NCBI RefSeq assembly: GCF_025602895.1
Contig: NW_026516216.1
Coordinates: 806,001-870,000, forward strand
DNA length: 64,000 bases
Origin: Polychytrium aggregatum
Taxonomy: Eukaryota > Chytridiomycota > Chytridiomycetes > Polychytriales
Direction: 5' to 3'
The notes under the pieces: generated by a model
Told to the model about the DNA's origin: nothing
The model's input: only the letters and a program-made list of their open reading frames with translations
The model's database searches: none
Program-made: the position numbers and the translations under genes
Part shown: positions 57,181-64,000 of the stretch, one piece after another
Position numbering within the stretch: position 1 is the first letter of the stretch
How the letters are laid out: the number at the start of each line of letters is the position of its first letter

Positions 57181-58229
57181 CTTGCCTTGCTGGTTTTGGA
57201 TGCACGGAAAGCTGTGCCATCGAGTAGATAGCGCAGGCAGAATTGTCCAGGTTGTCGATGGATAGACAGCCAGATCGTGGAAAGAGCAGAAACAGAAAGG
57301 CAGAGCGGATTGCACAGTGAGTCGAGGTTGCAACGCACGAACAGGGGGTTGGAACAGGGGCTCGTCCGGCCCAGGTGCTTGGCCGTTAGGAATCAGCGGT
57401 CTCGAAAACGAGCAGGGACTGCTGGGGACGAGATTTGGGAGGGCAACAGTATGCGCCTGGCTGCTCAGACAGGACATTGCCCACTAGGCAGCGAGGACGA
57501 GGATCCATCCGGCAAGGATGGTTGTCGACGGCGTCGTTGAATGAGAGCATGGCGCTTGATGACGCCTTTGCTCGGATGAGACGCAGGCCGCCGACTAGAT
57601 ATCGGCCAGCGGCCAATAGGCCAATAGGCGAGGAAGGGCAGAGAAGAGCGAGGGACGGCGCCGGCTGTGATGGGTGTAGAAAGTGGCGAAAGCAGCGGAA
57701 TCATGGGTGCTGGGCAGAAAGCCGATGCCACTTACGGAGAAGCGAGCGGTCTGGAGCCGAATAGCGATGGCCGGCGAGCAGGAAAGGCAGCAGGAGGAGG
57801 ATGGGGGCGGATGAGATCGGGGCAAAGGCGTTTGGCACAACCAGCGGCAATCCCCCTGTGGGCTGGGATGCAGGCGACCGGGCCGCTCTGCCCACCCAAC
57901 ACATCCGCGGGGCTGCGGCCTTTCGATTCCCAGACCGACCCACACCATCAGACCAACAAACGAGGGGGGGGGGGCACTGAGCCTCACTCGGCGGGTGCTG
58001 TACTTTTTTTTTTTGGCATCCGTTCAGATATCAACCATCGTGTTCTCGATGTTTGCCAATATATGCTCCTGCAGGCACCGTCGCAGGCACCGTCGCAGGC
58101 ATCACAGGCATCGCAGGCATCATCCTCTTTTGAACATCGGCCTTGGCCGTGGTGATCATCCGTCCGAGCGAAACGACCCCGCTATGCTGTTTCTACTACA
58201 GGGCCTTGTGCAGAGCCCGGTGGCCGGAG
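57181..58229. other. Gap of about 1 kb upstream of ARL1
   Basis: This region holds the ARL1 promoter and an in-frame open 5' stretch, then GA-rich DNA, a G run near 57965 and a T run near 58004. A 12-bp repeat is listed separately. No recognisable gene was found. Confidence 0.45.
58071..58124. repeat. 12-bp tandem repeat (GCAGGCACCGTC family)
   Basis: Two good copies and several decayed copies of a GCAGGCACCGTC unit lie downstream of the minus-strand unknown gene. Confidence 0.8.
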
Positions 58230-58844
58230 CTAGTCTTTGCGCTGGCTCAAGGCCTTGCGGGTGTTCCGGAATCGCTCGATCTTGGATCCCAAAAAGTCGG
58301 TGACTTTGGCCATGGCATTGTACAGGGGCTCAATTCGCTGGAGATGGCGCTCGCTTGCTTCATCGACAACAACGCCCCGCCCGACACGATGAGGCGGAAT
58401 CACCCCTGAAACGATCTTGATCTTCTGGCTGTTTGAGATGCTGTGGAAAGCTGGCCCAACGATATTGGCGTGCTGCAACATCCCTGAGAAACGTAGCTGT
58501 TGCCTGACTGCCTCGGCCTGGGCTTGGATGGCCGGATCGCTTTGGTCGCAAACAAAGATCTGCGCTATAGCATCGGCTCCACAGAGGCTCTGCAGACGAG
58601 AAAACGACTCCCGAAGCCCAGGGTCTCGCTCGATGCATTGGAGCAGCTTCTTTTCGTTTTCGGGACTCGTAAGCAGGTAATCGTACAGGCTACGAATGTC
58701 GGCCAGTCGGATCTCGGGGCTCGAGGGTGTGCTGCTGAGGCGGTTGAAGAGCTGGATTGGCCTCCAGGCCGGAAGAGCATAAGTGCGAGCCGCACGGCCC
58801 AAGCCTGTGAGCAAACGTGCTGATGTTCTTGAGCACCAGATCAT
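58230..58844 (-). CDS. Unknown protein with a probable mitochondrial presequence
   Basis: Intronless ORF. The ATG at 58844 gives MIWCSRTSARLLTGLGRAAR, an Arg/Ser-rich amphipathic start typical of mitochondrial import. An upstream in-frame ATG at 58937 would add 31 residues without that character. The body is soluble-looking and helical, for example LADIRSLYDYLLTSPENEKK and DPAIQAQAEAVRQQLRFSGM, with a basic C-terminus (FRNTRKALSQRKD). I recognise no domain. Its start lies about 250 bp from the divergent IQCH-like gene. Confidence 0.6.
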   Translation of the reverse strand: MIWCSRTSARLLTGLGRAARTYALPAWRPIQLFNRLSSTPSSPEIRLADIRSLYDYLLTSPENEKKLLQCIERDPGLRESFSRLQSLCGADAIAQIFVCDQSDPAIQAQAEAVRQQLRFSGMLQHANIVGPAFHSISNSQKIKIVSGVIPPHRVGRGVVVDEASERHLQRIEPLYNAMAKVTDFLGSKIERFRNTRKALSQRKD

Positions 58845-59090
58845 GCTTCGGTTTGGGGTTGACGGCGGTGGATTTGGCCGCCACGGCTCAGCATTTCCAA
58901 AACGAACGAGACACCCCCGATCACATCGAGGTCGCATCGCATGTCATTGCCGGGAATCGACCCGTCGTTTGCGCCACGTGACAATTCCTCGGAGAATATG
59001 CTTCACTTGCGATTACTTGGGGTGCCGAGGCGAGCGATTGACCTGAGCGCTTCACCCGGGTCAGGTCGACCGTACCCAACGCCGCACAAA
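58845..59090. promoter_or_regulatory. Short divergent promoter of the unknown and IQCH-like genes
   Basis: About 250 bp separate the two proposed start codons. A CACGTG E-box is visible at 58975-58980. Nothing else was identified. Confidence 0.4.
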
Positions 59091-62000
59091 ATGGACGATG
59101 CCTCCACGGATGCGTTGTTTGCACGCAGGTGGAGGAGCATGCAGGAGTTGGGCCATGAAGACGCCGCAACGTCACAGCGGTTGCTGCCTCGTGCAACGAC
59201 GGCTTCGGGAATGCTGGAGCGATCCACAAAATCCGTCACATTTGCACCCTGTGTGCAGGTCACGAATGCCCAACAGAAGCAACGGTTCAGCCTAAGATCC
59301 ATGGTAGCACCCTCAAGTGCTCCACCAAAACTCTCCCGTCGATCGTCAGCCAATGTGGGTTATATTCCCAGAGCAGCACGCTAATGTACTCACAAGCAAT
59401 GATAGCTTACCAGTTGGCGGTTCGACAGTCCATTCAGCGAAGTCTCCTGAACGATATTGATATTTCCTCCACTGGGGCAGCCGACTGGCCCAGTGGACCA
59501 AGCCGTGATCCTTCAAAGGATCACAATCCCATCTGCGCTGCGCTGGCACCGCAAACATCAAGTATACAGATATCCTACCGTAAGAGTGTGCTTGACCCAC
59601 ATGCAGAGCGGATCAAACTAGGAGTGGTATAGCATTCTCAGGAACTCCAAAAAGCTAAGAAGCTCATTGGACAAATGACAGGCCCGCAGGCTTTGTCTGC
59701 TCATCGTACAGCAAGTGCTTCATCCGGAAGGTCGAGTCTCAGGGTAAGGCAGTGCCAGGGCAGTTACAAGGTCGTGTGAACACGACAAGCGCAAGTGACG
59801 ATGGACAAGAAATCCCATTATCCGGTTGGCAGACTCTCCAGCGAGATCCTACTTTCTCGGACCGAAGCTCAGAGCTCCGCGTCCTTATGGTCCTGAGCCG
59901 CACACTCCACGTTGTCTGATTTGAAGAGCATATATCATTTCCTCAACTATAGAACTTGAGTCGGCCACACACATGCGATGCTACAGTCGTGCGGCCAAGA
60001 GCACCCGTATCCACTGCGCCAGTCCGAAGGAGGCCAAGCACGGGCATTCTGAAAGTGGCGCACATCTATCCTGAACAAGCGCATTCAAGGCATGGGCGCT
60101 TCCGAGATACCTCTGGTGCCGAAGAATGCGTACCCCTTGCGCAAGTATGTGTTATGAGGCCGGCAGGACAGATCATCAATGGAGGAGGATGTAGTCGAAG
60201 CATGGCCAATCGCCGTCGTGGGCAGGCGAGTGGTGCGATCCAAAGGTGGCCAGAACGTAGAGTGATGGTGCTTGATACAGATTTTGTTCATCGTGGTGAC
60301 AAAGTATCAGATGACCAAGCCGACAGAACCATATGTTCTCCCACAGGGTGTTTATCACTTGATTGAGCACGGCATCTACCCAACAAGTGCGGATTTTTCC
60401 AAAACCTTGAGGAGTCACGAGCTCCTCCAGTTCCGGCAAAAGTACCTTCACCCGCACTCAGAGCAATTCGATGTGGTCTTCGAGAAGGGACTCGATGTCT
60501 CGTATAGACCCAGTTTGAAGTTCCAGCCGAAGGAGCCTGAGGTAAATGCTGGCGTGGTGCTCGGCCGGCGAACAGGCCATCTATGCCTATTCGGGGGGAG
60601 GGCGACTCGATGATTGATAAACACTGGCCTGGGTTTGAAACAATGTTATCCTTTCACATGGAATCGATAGCCCCCAAGGCCGCCCGTACCTCTCTTTCCC
60701 AGGCCTCAATTTGTGCGCATCCCACCGGCTGGAAGCCCAATTGTAACCCCAGTCATCGAAAGCGACTCAACGCTAAAGTTTGCTCTTAGTGGAGGTTTGT
60801 AAGCGTGTGTTTATGAGGATGTTTCGTATCAAGAGTGCGCAAGATACAAAAGCGGGTGCATTCGACTCGGATCACATGCGATGGTGGGCGATCGTTCTGT
60901 GCTGCGGATGGTGCATGTCGGATGGCACAAGTCAATCACCTGTGACTATCCGGCAGCCAGAGATAGTCTCGTTGCCGCTAAACTGGCTCCTACTGTGACT
61001 AAGCGCCGTATGTTTTCATAATCAGTCGGCATATGTGATTCCAGGCTAGCTACCCCCATACGCAGCCGTCCGGTATCGGCACTGAAGCCACCACGGTCTT
61101 CCATCATGGCCAGGTCGGAGAGAGAAAGTGTCAAGTACTCTTCTTTTGTGATCTCCATGGGAATGGCTGTCTCCAGCTCGCCACAATATCGTTACTTTGT
61201 GGAGTATACCAAATCATTTTCTACCCCAGAATCGATTCGAGCCGTATTAGACAAACTGGAAGATCTTTGCAAAGACTATGCACGTGAGTAATCGCAGGCA
61301 AGCACGAAGCGGTGGACGGTGCATATGCACACACGGCTGAGCATACATGGACCAGAGTGATATGGCGTGAGACAGCGTTCGATGCACGCTGATCTTTGTT
61401 GCAGTTCAATGGGTAGAAATAGGAATATTTCAGGTGGAGCGATTGCTGCGTCGACCAATATTATGCCCGCTCTTAAGAAGGGAACTCATCGATTGCATCA
61501 TCAACAAAGAGGAGGTATGCTCGATTCCCTATGGGCTTGACAATAACCTCGTAGACGACCGCTGTTTGTTCACGGCGCAGCCATGCGGCCCAAATTACAG
61601 TTGAATCAGAGGTCGCATGATGCCACTTGACTTGAGGGTTGGCACAATATGAAGCCGGCACTGATACAAAACATCACCCCATACATTCAGGTGCTCGCAT
61701 GCATTCGTCTTCCGGGTCAACGCTACAAGGGGCGCTGCGGTCGCCAGGCCGCAGCAGCAAAGATTGCATCTGTCTTGAAAAGGCACATGATTCGCAAGAT
61801 TCACTTGGATGTCATCCGACACATCCGTGCGGCTGAGTTGTTTATGTTTTATTGGAGGAGAAAAAAGAAGCGACTGATATTGGACTCAATAGGACAGGTA
61901 GCGTCAAAATATGCTGCGGTCGGCGAACCGGATGACGACAGTTCCAGGGAGCATGCAACCAAATTCACCGTTACCATGCACTTGACTGTAGCAACGGATA

Positions 62001-64000
62001 TCAAACTATCATCAAGAGTGTCTGCAGCTCGCCGATAATCTTCGAGCGCAATGGGCGTCAGACTATGAGTCGAATAACAGGTAGAGACTCAATATCATCA
62101 AATGTGGCGGCCCTGAATCGCGAACATATCCGATTTCCTAGCTTTCGGGAACTCGGATACCGTACTCAGCTACTTGGTTCTGTGCTATTCATCACCACAG
62201 GATTGCAATCCACCTGCCTTCTGTTACAAACAGAAGCTATAGATCAAAGTTTGACTTCGTCGCACCCTTCCAAAGGATGCAGTGTGGAAGGTATGCTTGT
62301 TGAGAATACCAAGACGCTCGTAACAAAAATTCGCTGGAGAACCGACCGACTTTTATGCATGGTGATAGGCTTCTGGATCTAGTTGATCCCCGCATCAGCG
62401 TTATATATGTTTCACCAGTACTGGATGAGACCCAAATGAAGGAAATTGAAGATGTACTCGGTAATTGTAGTCGTCATCGGCGGCTTTAGAATGGCTTCAC
62501 ACTGAAGATATGCGTATCTGGATTCCATGGGTTCCATTGGTACACTGCCCTGACCCGGCACATCACTGAAGCGTCCATATCCATCCGCCAGCTGGACACT
62601 GTCTAGATTATGCAGATCTGCAGGCCCAAGGAAGATTGCACATAATTGTTCCGGAAAATGCACGGTTCTTTACCCCCAATTCTTCGCTGACAGCTATGCT
62701 CCTGATGAGTCCGCTCGCGGTACAGAAAATCCGAGATTTAACTCAAGACCAGAAGGCATACATAGTGCCAGGAGTCATGGGGACGGCAGATATAGAGCTT
62801 AGTGCAGTAAGTTCTGGCGATGGATAGATTTACATGGTCGACTTGGTCCTTGCAACTGATGATCCCTAATGTGAGATAAAAATGGGAGACTTGCTCCAAA
62901 TATGACCTAGTGAGCATCCATTTCGCCACTCGCAGATCTTGAAGGTGCCGCTGTTGGCCTCAACCCTGGCCATGGAGCTGTTCACTTCGAAAACAAAACA
63001 GCGGATGATGCTTCGTGGGGCCCCAGTAAACCTGGCGCCGGGTGAGTAGAAAAGGTTGGATCTATCGCCAATCATGATGGCCGATACAGCCATAATGAGC
63101 AAACGATTGTCACAATCCCCGGGCTGTCGTGAACAACACATCTCACAAGCAGAGGTAATAACCGAGAACTGCATGGCTAACGCGCACGCCGATGTGTTTC
63201 ATCTCCGGACCCACAAAGCCATTGTTGCTCCAAACTCCCTCAAGGAACTTTGCTACGACATGTCTGTATTGGTATCACAAAACCCACAAATCACCAGGTG
63301 GATATTCAAAATGGATGGATCTATGCAGAGTCGAGGAATAGCGTATATAGGTGAGTTCGTTATACCACTAAGCTGACCAGGCGGTAACGCACTCGGTCCC
63401 GCCAGAGCAGTGGTTGCTTCAACCCGGCACGAGCGCCATCTCTTGAACGTTGGTGCATCGTTTATCACTGGCCGCAGTTCCTGGAGCTCATTTATAGTCA
63501 TAAAATGGCATTTTTGCATCCACGACTCTGACAGATACAAAGCATATCCAGTCGAAAGAGGGCACGTTTCTTCTGGCGACCAGATCGACGACTACTCAAG
63601 TTCTCGAGGGCCTTTCGTCTCACGTGGTTGTTTCAGCCCCAAACATCTACCGATCCTGGTCACATTACTTTACGGCCTTTATGAAATCGGGAGGAATAGT
63701 CGAGGCCACTCCGCCGCTCGGACAAGGCGTCGATGGCAAGAATATGCGCTATCCTATTGTCCACGTTATGATCTGTCCCTCAGGACAGGTGCAAGTTCTC
63801 GGAAATCAGGATCAAGTATGCGAATTCCGGAATGGCGACTGGGGTCAGGCTGCTGGCGATTGGAAGGGTATATTGGTTGCGTATGAGGTGTCTGAATGGG
63901 ATTGTACCACTACTCTAGATTACCGTGGGTGTCTACAAGAACTGGGGAGCCCTCATTCCACAGCAGACCTGCTTCATGGCCGACTTGGAAGACGCCGCTG
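59091..64000 (+). CDS. IQCH-like protein (IQ motif, ATP-grasp-like domain), 3' end outside the window
   Basis: The gene is multi-exon and continues past the right edge. A possible start at 59091 (MDDASTDALFARRWRSMQEL) leads into ISSTGAADWPSGPSRDPSKD. Later exons give EPYVLPQGVYHLIEHGIYPT, RIPPAGSPIVTPVIESDSTL, FVEYTKSFSTPESIRAVLDK and VERLLRRPILCPLLRREL. An IQ-like segment follows (AAAAKIASVLKRHMIRKIHL), then LADNLRAQWASDYE. The C-terminal half has LLDLVDPRISVIYVSPVLDE, LLMSPLAVQKIRDLTQDQKA, AYIVPGVMGTADIELS, QITRWIFKMDGSMQSRGIAY and FTAFMKSGGIVEATPPLGQG, an arrangement I associate with animal IQCH proteins. IQCH has been linked to flagellated cells. Exon boundaries between 59600 and 61100 are incomplete, and the upstream exons may belong to a separate small gene. 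Confidence 0.75.

Noticed and set aside
1-64000. Operons, CRISPR arrays, prophage, insertion sequences or a biosynthetic cluster.
   Set aside because: The genes are spliced eukaryotic housekeeping genes. No transposase, inverted-repeat element, array of spaced repeats or pathway cluster was seen, and the tandem repeats lack unique spacers.
1-64000. tRNA, rRNA or snoRNA genes.
   Set aside because: No cloverleaf with A/B box sequences or rRNA-like block was noticed by eye. A covariance-model scan would be decisive but could not be run.

Overview
The window looks like nuclear DNA of a zoosporic (chytrid-type) fungus. Genes are packed on both strands and rich in short GT-AG introns. The protein set is fungal: a GH18 chitinase, a Zn2Cys6-PAS activator of the ERT1/AcuK type, a SYG1-type SPX-EXS protein and a Kes1-like oxysterol-binding protein. 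At the right edge there is also an IQCH-like ATP-grasp/IQ protein, which in animals is linked to flagellated cells and would suit a fungus with swimming spores. Gene models below come from reading conserved protein blocks across introns by eye. Models whose exons close in frame were summed: IMP4 284 aa, myotubularin 823 aa, SYG1 804 aa, chitinase 398 aa, Reeler protein 256 aa, CBM48 protein 315 aa.

Layout. 132-5269 (-): USP8/Doa4-type deubiquitinase (USP8-dimer, rhodanese and USP domains). 5747-7014 (-): multi-pass membrane protein of unknown family. 8033-10214 (-): TIM50. 10904-12136 (-) and 12569-13653 (+): ESF2/ABT1 and PNO1/DIM2, two small-subunit ribosome biogenesis factors sharing a divergent promoter. 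14162-15099 (-): small acidic protein built around a 9-bp minisatellite. 15365-17255 (+): GH18 chitinase. 17827-21939 (+): myotubularin lipid phosphatase. 22515-24694 (+): IMP4, the third ribosome biogenesis gene. 25097-26029 (-): GPI-anchored Reeler-domain surface protein. 26552-32532 (-): large helical protein of uncertain identity. 33135-38792 (-): CYM1/PreP metalloprotease, divergent from SYG1/XPR1 at 39395-44506 (+). 44957-48371 (-): ERT1/AcuK-type regulator. 49460-51469 (-): Kes1/Osh4-like protein. 52447-53837 (-): mitochondrial carrier. 54530-55899 (+): CBM48 protein. 56629-57180 (-): ARL1. 58230-58844 (-): unknown, probably mitochondrial. 59091 to the right edge (+): IQCH-like gene, incomplete.

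Functional themes. Ribosome small-subunit assembly is represented by ESF2, PNO1 and IMP4. Mitochondrial protein import and turnover is represented by TIM50 and CYM1, with a carrier nearby. Membrane lipid identity and traffic is represented by myotubularin, the Kes1-like protein, ARL1 and the USP8-like enzyme. Phosphate and carbon sensing is represented by SYG1, the ERT1-like factor and the CBM48 protein. These are housekeeping functions and I see no operon-like pathway, mobile element, CRISPR array or convincing RNA gene. The most unusual features are the IQCH-like gene, the very small exons, and tandem minisatellites lying in introns, in promoters and in one coding exon.
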